In this document: piece after piece, positions 1 through 9,057 of the stretch
Position numbering within the stretch: the stretch's first letter is position 1
Layout: every line of letters starts with the position of its first letter
DNA from: Polynucleobacter sp. MWH-CaK5
GTDB lineage: Bacteria; Pseudomonadota; Gammaproteobacteria; Burkholderiales; Burkholderiaceae
Reading direction: 5' to 3'
DNA length: 64,000 nucleotides
Assembly: GCF_018687615.1 (NCBI RefSeq)
Contig: NZ_CP061299.1
Location: forward strand, 496,001 to 560,000
The notes under the pieces: model-generated
The model's input: only the letters and a program-made list of their open reading frames with translations
The model's database searches: none
Told to the model about the DNA's origin: nothing
Program-made: the position numbers and the translations under genes

Positions 1-94
1 TGCCAATGACCCAAAGGTTGCTGCAGCATTGTCTGAGTTACAGGCTGAAGCAGCGTTTTTCAAGAACCTAGGGTCTTACCCACGCAGTCATTAA
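1..94 (+). CDS. pheA: Prephenate dehydratase/chorismate mutase, C-terminal end (partial)
   Basis: Only the last 30 codons are inside the window (frame starts at base 2, TAA at 92-94). The tail reads AEAAFFKNLGSYPRSH, which matches the end of the ACT regulatory domain of PheA, the enzyme taking chorismate through prephenate to phenylpyruvate. The position just before hisC and tyrA is the usual betaproteobacterial order, and supports the call more than the short tail does. Confidence 0.8.
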   Translation, partial: ANDPKVAAALSELQAEAAFFKNLGSYPRSH

Positions 95-110
95 TTAAGA
101 GAGATTGATC

Positions 111-1247
111 ATGGCCAACGACGTTGGACAAAGCGCCGAGCAATTGATTGGGCTTAAGCACGTAAGAGACATTGCTCCTTATGTTGGTGGTAAACCCATC
201 AGTGAAGTTGCTCGTGAATTTGGTCTTGATGAAAACAAGATTGTTAAGTTAGCTTCTAATGAAAATCCTTTGGGTATGCCAGAGTCAGCAAAGAAGGCGA
301 TGGCAAAAGCGGCTGAAGATTTAGGTCGTTATCCAGATTCCAATGGCTTTGAATTAAAAAATGCCTTGGCAACAAAACTAAGTGTGCCTGTTGAGTGGAT
401 CACTCTGGGCAATGGCAGTAATGACATCTTGGAGTTAACTGCCAGAGCCGTTGCGCAAGAAGGCGATGAAGTTGTTTTCTCAAAGCATGCCTTTGCGGTA
501 TACCCATTAGCTACTCAAGCGGTTGGTGCAAAAGCGATTGAAGTTGCAGCAACAGCTGATTTTGGCCATGACTTGCCGGCAATGTTAAAAGCCATCACCG
601 CTAAAACTCGCTTGGTGTTTGTGGCCAACCCAAACAATCCTACTGGAACATTTTTAAAAGCTTCTGAGATTGAAGCTTTTTTACAAAAAGTGCCAGAGCA
701 TGTGGTGGTCGTGATTGATGAGGCTTACAACGAATTTTTAACGCCAGAACAGCAATACGATGCGATTGCTTGGGTCAGAAAATATCCGAATGTGATTGTT
801 TCAAGAAGTTTTTCAAAGGCCTATGGATTGGCTGGTCTGAGAATTGGCTATGGCATTGCACAAAACAACATCACTGATTTATTGAATCGAATTCGTCAGC
901 CCTTCAACGTCAACAGCTTGGCTCAGGCGGCTGCGATTGCGGCATTGGCTGACAGCGCATTTTTAAAGAAATGCTATGACCTGAATTGTGCCGGTTATGC
1001 GCAGCTGACCAAGGCATTTGATTCAATGGGCTTGTCCTATATTCCATCATCAGGCAATTTTGTTTTGGTGAAAGTGGGCGATGAGCCTAATGCTGGTGCT
1101 AAAGTTAATTTAGAGCTTTTAAAAGCGGGTGTGATTGTGCGTCCTGTGGGTAATTACGGTTTGCCTCAATGGTTGCGCATTTCTATTGGATTGCCTGAGG
1201 AGAATCAGGTATTCATCGAAGCGCTCAAGAAAATACTTGGGCGATGA
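111..1247 (+). CDS. hisC: Histidinol-phosphate aminotransferase
   Basis: Class I/II PLP-dependent aminotransferase of 378 residues. It transaminates histidinol phosphate, and such enzymes in this setting often also act on aromatic keto acids. The N173PNNPTG motif and the PLP lysine K236 in SFSKAYGLAG are visible, followed by the Arg-containing RIGYG. I chose ATG 111, which follows the purine run AAGAGAG, over an in-frame TTG at 105. It lies 16 bp after pheA and overlaps tyrA by 4 bp (ATGA), so the three are probably one operon. Context suggests a role in phenylalanine/tyrosine synthesis as well as histidine; that dual role is inferred. Confidence 0.93.
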   Translation: MANDVGQSAEQLIGLKHVRDIAPYVGGKPISEVAREFGLDENKIVKLASNENPLGMPESAKKAMAKAAEDLGRYPDSNGFELKNALATKLSVPVEWITLGNGSNDILELTARAVAQEGDEVVFSKHAFAVYPLATQAVGAKAIEVAATADFGHDLPAMLKAITAKTRLVFVANPNNPTGTFLKASEIEAFLQKVPEHVVVVIDEAYNEFLTPEQQYDAIAWVRKYPNVIVSRSFSKAYGLAGLRIGYGIAQNNITDLLNRIRQPFNVNSLAQAAAIAALADSAFLKKCYDLNCAGYAQLTKAFDSMGLSYIPSSGNFVLVKVGDEPNAGAKVNLELLKAGVIVRPVGNYGLPQWLRISIGLPEENQVFIEALKKILGR

Positions 1248-2131
1248 CCATGACTCAAAATACTTCAGTAGTAAAACCTTTAACTCTAGGCATTGTTGGA
1301 GTTGGTTTGATTGGTGCTTCAATTGGTTTGGCACACAAACAAGCCAAAACCTTTGATAAGGTTTTAGGTGTTGGTCGTTCTGAAGCAAATTTGAATGAGG
1401 CCATCAAGCTTGGAGCAATTGATCAAGCAGTGAGTCTTGAACAGTGCGCGAAAGAAGCGGACGTGATCGTGGTGTGCGTGCCTGTTGCGCAAACCTTCAG
1501 CATCCTTCATGCGATCGAGCCTCATCTCAAACAAAATGCATTGATCACTGATGCTGGTAGCACCAAGACCGATGTGATCATGGCAGCTAAAACTGCTTTG
1601 GGTGACAAGGTGGCGCAATTTATTCCAGCTCATCCAATCGCGGGTGGAGCGCAACATGGTGCGAGTGCTGCCAAAACAGATTTGTATCAAGGTAAAGAAG
1701 TGATCATTTGCCCATTGCAAGAAAATGCACCAGGTGCAGTGGATGCAATTAATGAGTTTTGGTTAGGGACTGGTGCTAGTACGCACCGCATGTCTTCTTT
1801 GCAGCATGACGCTGTCTTTGCAGCCATTTCTCATTTGCCCCATGTTTTATCTTTTGCCTTGATGTTGCAGGTGGCTAATTCAGAAGATGCGAATGTCAAA
1901 TTAGGTCATGCTGGTGCTGGTTTTAGAGATTTCACAAGAATTGCGGCTTCAAGCCCTGAAATGTGGCGCGACATCAGTTTGGCCAATAAGAAGGCATTAT
2001 TAAAAGAGCTGGATCAGTATCTCAATCTGACCAAGCAATTAAGAGATTTGATTGCCAAGGAAGACAGCGATGCTTTATTGAAAGCTTTTACGCGCGCCAG
2101 TGCTGAACGCCAAAAGTGGGAAGGTCGTTGA
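1244..2131 (+). CDS. tyrA: Prephenate dehydrogenase
   Basis: 295 residues. The N-terminal Rossmann fold carries GVGLIG at residues 19-24, and HPIAGG with a following HG lies near residue 130, the substrate-binding region of the family. It oxidises and decarboxylates prephenate to 4-hydroxyphenylpyruvate for tyrosine synthesis, in the cytosol. The start ATG 1244 overlaps the hisC stop (ATGA); a second in-frame ATG at 1250 is possible. The stop shares one base with the aroA start. The length fits a stand-alone TyrA without a fused chorismate mutase domain. Confidence 0.93.
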   Translation: MTMTQNTSVVKPLTLGIVGVGLIGASIGLAHKQAKTFDKVLGVGRSEANLNEAIKLGAIDQAVSLEQCAKEADVIVVCVPVAQTFSILHAIEPHLKQNALITDAGSTKTDVIMAAKTALGDKVAQFIPAHPIAGGAQHGASAAKTDLYQGKEVIICPLQENAPGAVDAINEFWLGTGASTHRMSSLQHDAVFAAISHLPHVLSFALMLQVANSEDANVKLGHAGAGFRDFTRIAASSPEMWRDISLANKKALLKELDQYLNLTKQLRDLIAKEDSDALLKAFTRASAERQKWEGR

Positions 2132-3456
2132 TGAGTTCTGGTGTGATTGAATTTGTTGAATTAGGTCCATACATCAAGGCTGAAGGAACGGTGGCTTTAC
2201 CTGGTTCAAAAAGTATTTCTAATCGAGTCTTACTTTTGTCAGCTCTGGCATCTGGAACAACTCGCTTAAAAGGATTATTGGACGCTGATGACACGCAAGT
2301 GATGCGTGCCGCATTGAAAACCTTAGGTATCAAGATTGATGAGACCGATGGTGATTGCGTGGTTCAAGGTTGCTCAGGCCGCTTGCCAAATCAAGAAGCA
2401 GATTTATTCATGGGTAATGCGGGTACTGCGATTCGACCTTTGACCGCTGCTTTGGCTATTCTGGGCGGTGACTACCGTTTACATGGCGTGCCGCGCATGC
2501 ATGAAAGACCGATTGGTGATTTGGTCGATGGTTTGCGAATGGTGGGTGCTCAAGTTGCTTATGAGCAACAAGAAGGGTATCCCCCACTGAAGATCTCTAA
2601 AGGAACGATACGTACCAATGAATTAATCAAAGTCCGTGGTGATGTTTCTAGCCAGTTCTTAACAGCCTTGTTGATGTCCTTGCCACTCGTTGCTAAAAAT
2701 GAAATTTGTATCGAGGTGATGGGTGAGTTGATCTCAAAACCTTACATTGATATCACCTTGAAGTTGATGAATCGATTTGGCGTTGATGTGCGTAATGACA
2801 ATTGGCAGAAATTCTATATTCCAGCCAATGATGGTCAACCGTACTCCAGCCCAGGCACGCTGTATGTTGAAGGAGATGCTTCTTCAGCATCTTATTTCTT
2901 GGCGGCTGGTGCCATTGCACAGGGTCCTGTCAGAGTCACTGGTGTTGGTAGAAACAGTATTCAAGGCGATGTGGCTTTTGCTGAGGCGCTCAATCAAATG
3001 GGTGCCAATGTGATGGCGGGTGATGACTGGATTGAGGTCAGAGGAGTCGATACACCCAGTGGAAAGTTGCAAGGCATTGAGCTCAATTGTTTGGCAATAC
3101 CTGATGCGGCGATGACTTTGGCTGTGGCAGCTTTGTTTGCTGAAGGATCGACCAAGCTAACAGGTATTGCAAGCTGGAAAGTCAAAGAGACTGATCGCAT
3201 TGCTGCGATGGCCAATGAGTTACGAAAAGTTGGGGCAATTGTTGATGCTGGTGATGATTACATTCAAATCATTCCGCCAAAAAACTGGCAGTCTCCAGCT
3301 CAAGGCATTGATACCTATGATGACCATCGCATGGCGATGTGTTTTTCTTTGGCTACTCTCGGGCCTTTGCGAATCAGGATCAATGATCCTGCTTGCGTGG
3401 CAAAAACATTCCCAGAGTATTTCAAAGAATTTTCTCAAATTGCACAATCAATTTAA
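2131..3456 (+). CDS. aroA: 3-phosphoshikimate 1-carboxyvinyltransferase (EPSP synthase), class I
   Basis: 441 residues from ATG 2131, which overlaps the tyrA stop by one base (TGATG); the upstream in-frame GTG at 2116 lies inside tyrA and is less likely. It joins shikimate 3-phosphate and phosphoenolpyruvate. Seen: LPGSKSISNR with K27 and R32, GNAGTAIRP at residues 95-103 (class I, glyphosate-sensitive-type loop), RPIGDLVDGLR, and a C-terminal YDDHRMAM plus KTFPEYF. In related genomes aroA is followed directly by cmk; here an oxidoreductase gene lies between. Confidence 0.95.
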   Translation: MSSGVIEFVELGPYIKAEGTVALPGSKSISNRVLLLSALASGTTRLKGLLDADDTQVMRAALKTLGIKIDETDGDCVVQGCSGRLPNQEADLFMGNAGTAIRPLTAALAILGGDYRLHGVPRMHERPIGDLVDGLRMVGAQVAYEQQEGYPPLKISKGTIRTNELIKVRGDVSSQFLTALLMSLPLVAKNEICIEVMGELISKPYIDITLKLMNRFGVDVRNDNWQKFYIPANDGQPYSSPGTLYVEGDASSASYFLAAGAIAQGPVRVTGVGRNSIQGDVAFAEALNQMGANVMAGDDWIEVRGVDTPSGKLQGIELNCLAIPDAAMTLAVAALFAEGSTKLTGIASWKVKETDRIAAMANELRKVGAIVDAGDDYIQIIPPKNWQSPAQGIDTYDDHRMAMCFSLATLGPLRIRINDPACVAKTFPEYFKEFSQIAQSI

Positions 3457-3467
3457 TTGAATCAATC

Positions 3468-4583
3468 ATGAAAACCGAACATGACTTTGAATGCGACGTC
3501 ATCGTTATTGGTGCAGGAGTGATTGGTCTGGCGGTCGCCAGAAAACTTCAAATGGAAGGTCGTGAGGTCATTCTTTTAGAAAGGAATGATGCTTTTGGCA
3601 TGGAAACCAGCTCCAGAAATTCTGAGGTGATCCATGCAGGTATTTATTACCCGGCAGGTTCTTTGAAGGCACTTCATTGTGTGCAAGGCAAACAAATGTT
3701 GTATGCCTATGCGAAAGAAAGATCAATTCCTCATCAACAAATTGGCAAGTTGATTGTGGCCAGTCGTGAAGAAGAGTTGGCCAAGCTAGATGGTTATATT
3801 AAGGCGGCCCAAGTGAATGGTGTGCATGACTTGCGTCATGTCAGTAAGGCTGAGTTAAATGAGTTAGAGCCAGAGGTTCATGCTCATGGCGCTGTGTTAT
3901 CTCCAAGCACTGGCATCATCGACAGTCATGCTTTGATGCTTTCACTGTTAGGTGATTTTGAAAATGCTGGTGGAAATTTTATTGTTAATTCACCGGTTGA
4001 TTCTGGACGCGCTGTATCGAACGGCATTCAAATTCAATTGGGTGACGCTGATCAAAGTTTGATATTGGCTAAAACCGTCATCAATGCTGCTGGTTTATAT
4101 GCCTGTGATGTTGCACGCTCAATCGAAGGGATTCGAGAGTCGGCAATTCCTAAACCTTACTATGCGATTGGCCATTACTTCACGATGAGTGGCAAGAGTC
4201 CATTCAAGCATTTGATTTATCCAGTGGCCGGTCATGGGTACCTGGGTGTTCATGTCACTTTAGATATGGGCGGCCAAGTTCGATTTGGACCTGACATTGA
4301 GTGGATTGATTCAGTGGACTACGCCTTTGATGATTCTCGTCGCCAACGTTTCATCGATGCAGTCGCTCGCTATTACCCAGCAGTACTTAATAAAGAAGTG
4401 AACCCTTCGTATACCGGAATTCGTCCAAAAATCAGCGGGCCCCAAGATCCATCGGCTGACTTTTTGATACAAACTGAGCAAGAACATGGTGTTCCAGGAT
4501 TGATTAATTTGCTTGGTATGGAATCCCCAGGTCTCACTTCTTGCCTATCAATCGCTGATTTTGTGGCTAAATTGCAGCATTGA
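3468..4583 (+). CDS. FAD-dependent oxidoreductase, LhgO/L2HGDH-like (DAO family)
   Basis: 371 residues from ATG 3468, 11 bp after aroA. The N-terminal FAD-binding motif is VIGAGVIGLAVAR, then an acidic end of beta-2 (LLERN) and SSRNSEVIHAGIYYP, typical of the L-2-hydroxyglutarate oxidase/dehydrogenase branch; GIRPKISGP and GMESPGLT near the C-terminus also fit. The family oxidises L-2-hydroxyglutarate, a by-product of 2-oxoglutarate metabolism, passing electrons to oxygen or quinone. The exact substrate here is inferred. It sits within the aroA-cmk junction, probably co-transcribed. Confidence 0.82.
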   Translation: MKTEHDFECDVIVIGAGVIGLAVARKLQMEGREVILLERNDAFGMETSSRNSEVIHAGIYYPAGSLKALHCVQGKQMLYAYAKERSIPHQQIGKLIVASREEELAKLDGYIKAAQVNGVHDLRHVSKAELNELEPEVHAHGAVLSPSTGIIDSHALMLSLLGDFENAGGNFIVNSPVDSGRAVSNGIQIQLGDADQSLILAKTVINAAGLYACDVARSIEGIRESAIPKPYYAIGHYFTMSGKSPFKHLIYPVAGHGYLGVHVTLDMGGQVRFGPDIEWIDSVDYAFDDSRRQRFIDAVARYYPAVLNKEVNPSYTGIRPKISGPQDPSADFLIQTEQEHGVPGLINLLGMESPGLTSCLSIADFVAKLQH

Positions 4584-4617
4584 TCATTTCACATTAAGAA
4601 ATATTTATACTCATTAA

Positions 4618-4635
4618 AAGCCTTCCCCCAGGCTT
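4618..4635 (+). other. Small hairpin in the cmk leader
   Basis: A 6-bp inverted repeat (AAGCCT / AGGCTT, loop TCCCCC) lies 22 bp before the cmk start. No T-run follows, so it is not a clear terminator. It may mark the end of the upstream operon or a leader structure. Confidence 0.35.
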
Positions 4636-4657
4636 AAAAACCTAAAAATCATCAAAA

Positions 4658-5329
4658 ATGACCCAAAACACCAATACATTAATCCCCGTGATCGCAATCG
4701 ATGGACCAACTGCCTCTGGTAAGGGAACGGTTGCTCAATTAGTGGCTGAGCACTTGGGATATCACTATTTGGACAGTGGGGCGCTCTATCGTTTGGTTGG
4801 TTTGGCCAGCTTCAAGGTGGGTGTTTCAACAGCCTCTGAGCCTGATTTAATCCCCATTGCTGAAAATTTAAATGTTAATTTTCAAGGAGATAGAGTGTTT
4901 CTTGCCGGTGAGGATGTCACGGATCAAATACGCCAGGAAGAGATGGGTAAGCGTGCTTCCGAGGTTGCTGTTCATACCGGCGTCAGAAATGCGTTGATCT
5001 CAAGGCAGCGAGCTTTTAGGCAAAAACCAGGGTTGGTGGCGGATGGTAGAGACATGGCGAGCGTCATTTTTACGGATGCGGCCACCAAAGTCTTTTTAAC
5101 TGCCAGCGCTGAGGCGAGGGCTGATAGACGCTATAAACAATTGATAGCTAAGGGCTTTTCTGCTAATATTCAGGTCCTTTTGCAGGATTTACGTGAACGG
5201 GATGCGCGCGATGCAAATCGCAGCAATTCGCCACTAAAGGCTGTTGAAGGGGCTCATCACCTCGACACCACGTCAATGACGATCGAAGAGGCGGTGAATC
5301 AAGTTCTGAAGTGGCATCAAGCTTCTTAA
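4658..5329 (+). CDS. cmk: Cytidylate kinase
   Basis: 223 residues. The P-loop GPTASGKGT occupies residues 16-24, then LDSGALYR as in CMP kinases; DGRDMASVIF and RADRRYKQL are the other family blocks. It phosphorylates CMP and dCMP with ATP. Location directly before rpsA is conserved across proteobacteria. A 74-bp spacer separates it from the oxidoreductase, so it may have its own promoter. Confidence 0.95.
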   Translation: MTQNTNTLIPVIAIDGPTASGKGTVAQLVAEHLGYHYLDSGALYRLVGLASFKVGVSTASEPDLIPIAENLNVNFQGDRVFLAGEDVTDQIRQEEMGKRASEVAVHTGVRNALISRQRAFRQKPGLVADGRDMASVIFTDAATKVFLTASAEARADRRYKQLIAKGFSANIQVLLQDLRERDARDANRSNSPLKAVEGAHHLDTTSMTIEEAVNQVLKWHQAS

Positions 5330-5360
5330 AAAGCTCGAGGTCACCAAGGAAAACAAGGAG

Positions 5361-5419
5361 CCAGTCCTTGCCACGCGAGTACTGGTATGTGCAATCTAAC
5401 CCGTCGAGTCTTTTGACGG
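5361..5419 (+). promoter_or_regulatory. Structured rpsA leader without a Shine-Dalgarno sequence
   Basis: The 107-bp cmk-rpsA spacer holds CCAGT (5361-5365) / ACTGG (5381-5385) and CCGTC (5401-5405) / GACGG (5415-5419). The 17 bases before the ATG (5420-5436) have no GGAG-like ribosome binding site. In E. coli the rpsA initiation region also lacks a strong SD and folds into hairpins bound by S1 itself. That the same autoregulation works here is inferred. Confidence 0.5.
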
Positions 5420-5436
5420 CTTTATAGTGAAAACTC

Positions 5437-7113
5437 ATGTCTGAATCTTTTGCAGCTCTATTTGAAGAATCCCTAGCCCGCTCTAATATGAAGGCTGGTC
5501 AAGTTATTTCCGCTGAAGTTGTGCGTATTGATCACAACTTTGTGGTGGTAAATGCCGGTTTGAAATCTGAAGCTTTTATCTCTGTTGAGGAATTCCTTAA
5601 CGATCAAGGTGAAGTTGAAGTTCAACCAGGCGATTTTGTTTCTGTAGCGATTGACGCTTTAGAAAACGGTTACGGCGACACAGTGTTGTCACGTGACAAA
5701 GCGAAGCGTTTAGCTTCTTGGTTGAACCTAGAGAAGGCCTTGGAACAAGGCGAACTCGTTACTGGCGCTGTAACAGGCAAAGTAAAAGGTGGTTTGACTG
5801 TGATGGTGAACGGTATTCGTGCCTTCTTGCCAGGTTCTTTGTTGGATACACGTCCTATCAAGGACACGTCTCCATACGAAGGCAAAACAATGGAATTCAA
5901 AGTTATTAAGCTTGATCGCAAGCGTAATAACGTGGTGTTATCTCGTCGCGCAGTGGTTGAAGCTAGCCAAGGTGAAGAGCGCGCTAAGTTGCTTCAAAAT
6001 CTTAAAGAAGGTACTGTTGTTCAAGGTATCGTTAAGAACATCACTGACTACGGCGCGTTCGTGGATCTTGGTGGTGTTGACGGCTTGTTACACATCACTG
6101 ACTTGGCATGGCGTCGTGTTCGTCACCCGAGCGAGATGTTGACTGTTGGTCAAGAAGTAACAGCAAAAATTCTTAAGTACGATCAAGATAAAAACCGTGT
6201 GTCATTGGGCATCAAGCAATTAGGCGATGATCCATGGGTAGGTATCGCACGTCGTTACCCACCAAACACACGTTTGTTCGGTAAGGTAACTAACTTGACT
6301 GACTACGGTTCATTCGTTGAGATTGAAACTGGTATCGAAGGTTTGGTACACGTTTCTGAAATGGATTGGACAAATAAGAACGTTGCGCCAAGCAAAGTTG
6401 TTCAGTTGGGCGTTGAAGTTGAAGTGATGGTTCTTGATATTGATGAAGACAAGCGCCGTATCAGCTTGGGTATGAAGCAATGCAAACCAAATCCATGGGA
6501 TGAATTTGCTCGTGCACACCAAAAAGGTGAGAAGTTAACTGGCGCGATCAAGTCAATCACTGACTTTGGCGTGTTCATTGGCTTGCCAGGTGGTATCGAT
6601 GGTCTAGTTCACTTATCAGATTTGTCATGGCAAGAGACTGGCGAAGAAGCTGTTCGCAAGTACAAAAAAGGTGACGAAGTTGAGACAGTTGTTTTGGCTA
6701 TCGACGTTGAGAAAGAGCGCATCTCATTGGGCATCAAACAGATGTCAGGTGACCCATTCAACAACTACACATCTACTAGCGACAAAGGCAGCATCGTTGA
6801 CGGTACTGTGAAGAGTGTTGATGCTAAAGGTGCTGTGATTTTGTTGGCTGATGAAGTTGAAGGCTATTTGCGCGCTTCAGAAATCTCAACAGATCGCGTT
6901 GAAGATGCCCGTAACTTGCTAAAAGAAGGTGACGCTGTGAATGCAATGATCATCAATATTGACCGTAAGTCACGCAGTATCAATTTATCTATCAAAGCTA
7001 AAGACAGCGCTGATCAGCAACAAGCCATGAGCAAGTTGCAGAGCGACGGTAATGCAGGTACCACGAACCTTGGTGCATTGCTAAAAGCTAAGATGGACAA
7101 TCAGGGTAGCTAA
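5437..7113 (+). CDS. rpsA: 30S ribosomal protein S1
   Basis: 558 residues, nearly the E. coli length. Six S1/OB-fold repeats can be followed; the last four show the typical start GxVKxITDYGAFVDL / GKVTNLTDYGSFVEI / GAIKSITDFGVFI and the end RISLGxKQ. S1 binds mRNA leaders on the small subunit and helps initiation. Codon use is strongly biased (many CGT, GGT, AAC, TAC), as expected for high expression, and visibly different from the flanking genes. Confidence 0.98.
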   Translation: MSESFAALFEESLARSNMKAGQVISAEVVRIDHNFVVVNAGLKSEAFISVEEFLNDQGEVEVQPGDFVSVAIDALENGYGDTVLSRDKAKRLASWLNLEKALEQGELVTGAVTGKVKGGLTVMVNGIRAFLPGSLLDTRPIKDTSPYEGKTMEFKVIKLDRKRNNVVLSRRAVVEASQGEERAKLLQNLKEGTVVQGIVKNITDYGAFVDLGGVDGLLHITDLAWRRVRHPSEMLTVGQEVTAKILKYDQDKNRVSLGIKQLGDDPWVGIARRYPPNTRLFGKVTNLTDYGSFVEIETGIEGLVHVSEMDWTNKNVAPSKVVQLGVEVEVMVLDIDEDKRRISLGMKQCKPNPWDEFARAHQKGEKLTGAIKSITDFGVFIGLPGGIDGLVHLSDLSWQETGEEAVRKYKKGDEVETVVLAIDVEKERISLGIKQMSGDPFNNYTSTSDKGSIVDGTVKSVDAKGAVILLADEVEGYLRASEISTDRVEDARNLLKEGDAVNAMIINIDRKSRSINLSIKAKDSADQQQAMSKLQSDGNAGTTNLGALLKAKMDNQGS

Positions 7114-7139
7114 AACTACTTTGGTGTAATGTATCGGGA

Positions 7140-7168
7140 AATCCCCGCTCTTTTTAAGGGTGGGGATT
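7140..7168 (+). terminator. Hairpin between rpsA and ihfB
   Basis: A 7-bp perfect stem (AATCCCC 7140-7146 / GGGGATT 7162-7168) 26 bp after the rpsA stop. There is no T-run behind it, so it could be a partial terminator, an RNase stop protecting the rpsA transcript, or a leader element of ihfB. Confidence 0.45.
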
Positions 7169-7201
7169 CTCAAAACCAATAAAAAAGAATATTGTTGAGT
7201 T

Positions 7202-7537
7202 ATGGACGATTTAGAACGCAGTGATTCATCCACAATCACCCGATCAGAATTGGTAGAGCGATTGGCTCAGGCATTCCCACAGCTATTGCCGCGGGATGTA
7301 GAGTTGGCCGTTAAAACATTGCTTGACACGATGTCACAAGCATTGGCTGAAGGTAAGCGAATCGAGTTGCGCGGCTTCGGTAGTTTTGTGATGCACCACC
7401 GTCCACCACGTCAAGGACGAAACCCTAAATCTGGTGAAGCTGTCATGGTTCCTGCTAAGCATGTGCCACACTTTAAGCCAGGCAAAGAGTTGCGTGAGAG
7501 GGTTGATTTCCCTAAGAAAGACGACTCTAAAGAATGA
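7202..7537 (+). CDS. ihfB: Integration host factor subunit beta
   Basis: 111 residues, HU/IHF family DNA-bending protein. TRSELVERLA aligns with the usual IHF-beta start, so this form carries about 12 extra residues at the N-terminus; no later in-frame start would remove them. The signature RGFGSFVMHHRPPRQGRNPK and the HFKPGKELRERV tail are clear. It pairs with IHF-alpha to bend DNA at specific sites. The place after rpsA is conserved. The stop overlaps lapA (ATGA). Confidence 0.95.
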   Translation: MDDLERSDSSTITRSELVERLAQAFPQLLPRDVELAVKTLLDTMSQALAEGKRIELRGFGSFVMHHRPPRQGRNPKSGEAVMVPAKHVPHFKPGKELRERVDFPKKDDSKE

Positions 7538-7773
7538 CCGCTTTTCTGAATGCCGCATTCAGAGCATTGCGGATCATTGGCAGAATCCTTATTTTCATAT
7601 TTTTAGTATTGCTAGCAATAGGCAATACCCATCAAGTTAATTTTCACCTCATCCCGGGTATCCAATGGGACCTTCCGTTGATACTGGTTTTATTCATCGC
7701 ATTCATAACGGGCATCTTGCTGACCTTGCTCAGTGGTTTGACGATTCGCCGTTCACAACAAGATCGTAGATAA
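7534..7773 (+). CDS. lapA: LapA-family inner membrane protein (DUF1049)
   Basis: 79 residues with two hydrophobic segments (about 8-25 and 42-64) joined by a short loop with HQVNFHLIPG, the LapA pattern. The family assists LapB in controlling lipopolysaccharide synthesis through LpxC turnover. ATG overlaps the ihfB stop; lapB starts 3 bp after its stop, so the pair is translationally coupled. Confidence 0.85.
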   Translation: MTAFLNAAFRALRIIGRILIFIFLVLLAIGNTHQVNFHLIPGIQWDLPLILVLFIAFITGILLTLLSGLTIRRSQQDRR

Positions 7774-7776
7774 ATC

Positions 7777-8991
7777 GTGTTGCAGATAGAAACCTGGTGG
7801 TTATTCGCTCTCCCAATTGTTTTTGCTTTGGGCTGGGTGGGTGCGCGCTGGGACATGCGTTTAGAGAAGCGTGAAAATGAAATTGAACGTTTGGCTCAGC
7901 AGAAGTCAACCTTCAAAGGTTTGAATCTTTTGCTCAATGAAGAGCCTGACAAAGCCATTGATGCCCTGGTTCAAATTGCACAATTAGATCCTGAGACCAC
8001 TGAATTGCACTTCGCATTGGGAAGTCTGTTTAGAAGAAGGGGTGAAACTGAGCGCGCTATTCGTGTTCATCAACACTTGGCAAACAGAGATGATTTGCCA
8101 TCAAGGCATCGTGACCATGCGGCTTATGAATTGGGACGTGACTTTTTAAGAGCTGGTTTATTAGATCGCGCAGAGACTTCTTTGAATCGCGTGAGTCCGC
8201 AGAGTAAGTTCGGTATTCCTGCTAAAGAAAGTCTTCTTGAAATGTACCAAGTCGAAAAGGACTGGGCTAAAGCCATCGTGGCTTCTCAAGAGTTAGAGTC
8301 ATTGCAAAACAAGGGTCGCGAAAAAGAAATTGCTCACTTTCATTGTGAATTAGCCGATGAAGCCTTGCGTCGACAAGATCTTGCTACTGCTTCTAAGCAC
8401 ATTGCTTTGGCGATGCAAACGTCTCCTAATCATCCACGCGCGATCATTTTGCAAGGCGATTGCTTGGTGGCGCAGAATCAAGCAACTCAAGCCATTGAGG
8501 TTTGGTCGCAGATTGCAAAAAATCATCCGGCATATTTGCATTTATTGGCCAATCGCTGGATCAAAGTGCATCAACTACTTGGCAAGGTTGAAGAGGGTCT
8601 TCAAGTCCTCGTAGACGCTTTAGAGACACAAGCTGGTGGAGAGTTGTTAGACATCACTTTCAAGCATGTGATGACCTTGCGTGGCGTACCCCAGGCTGAA
8701 ACTTTGATGACAGAAGTGATGCGCCACACACCAAGTTTGAGTGCTATGGCCTTAAGAGCTCAGGCTCGTTTGACCATGGCTGAAGTGGCACAAGATACTA
8801 AAGCAGCCCAAGAATTCAAGGCATCCTTGGACTTGTTGAAACAAAGAACCAATACGCTGGCTCGCTATACCTGCGGGAATTGTGGATTCAGGGCCAAACG
8901 TTTTTATTGGCAGTGCCCAGGATGCAATCATTGGGAAGCTTATTCTCCAAGACGTGGTGAAGGATCTGCTCCTTCTGGCCCATCGATGTAA
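7777..8991 (+). CDS. lapB: Lipopolysaccharide assembly protein LapB (TPR and rubredoxin-type domain)
   Basis: 404 residues with a GTG start 3 bp after lapA. Domains in order: one N-terminal membrane helix (about 5-22, WWLFALPIVFALGW), an array of TPR repeats through the middle (for example LHFALGSLFRRRGETERAIR), and a C-terminal metal knuckle with C366, C369, C380 and C383. LapB guides FtsH to LpxC and so sets lipopolysaccharide output. The next genes make LPS heptose, which suits this role. Confidence 0.93.
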   Translation: MLQIETWWLFALPIVFALGWVGARWDMRLEKRENEIERLAQQKSTFKGLNLLLNEEPDKAIDALVQIAQLDPETTELHFALGSLFRRRGETERAIRVHQHLANRDDLPSRHRDHAAYELGRDFLRAGLLDRAETSLNRVSPQSKFGIPAKESLLEMYQVEKDWAKAIVASQELESLQNKGREKEIAHFHCELADEALRRQDLATASKHIALAMQTSPNHPRAIILQGDCLVAQNQATQAIEVWSQIAKNHPAYLHLLANRWIKVHQLLGKVEEGLQVLVDALETQAGGELLDITFKHVMTLRGVPQAETLMTEVMRHTPSLSAMALRAQARLTMAEVAQDTKAAQEFKASLDLLKQRTNTLARYTCGNCGFRAKRFYWQCPGCNHWEAYSPRRGEGSAPSGPSM

Positions 8992-9057
8992 GCCTGATAT
9001 ATTGACCTAATAAAAACAATTTAAACATTCAAAATATTTAAAAGAAGATTAATCGCC

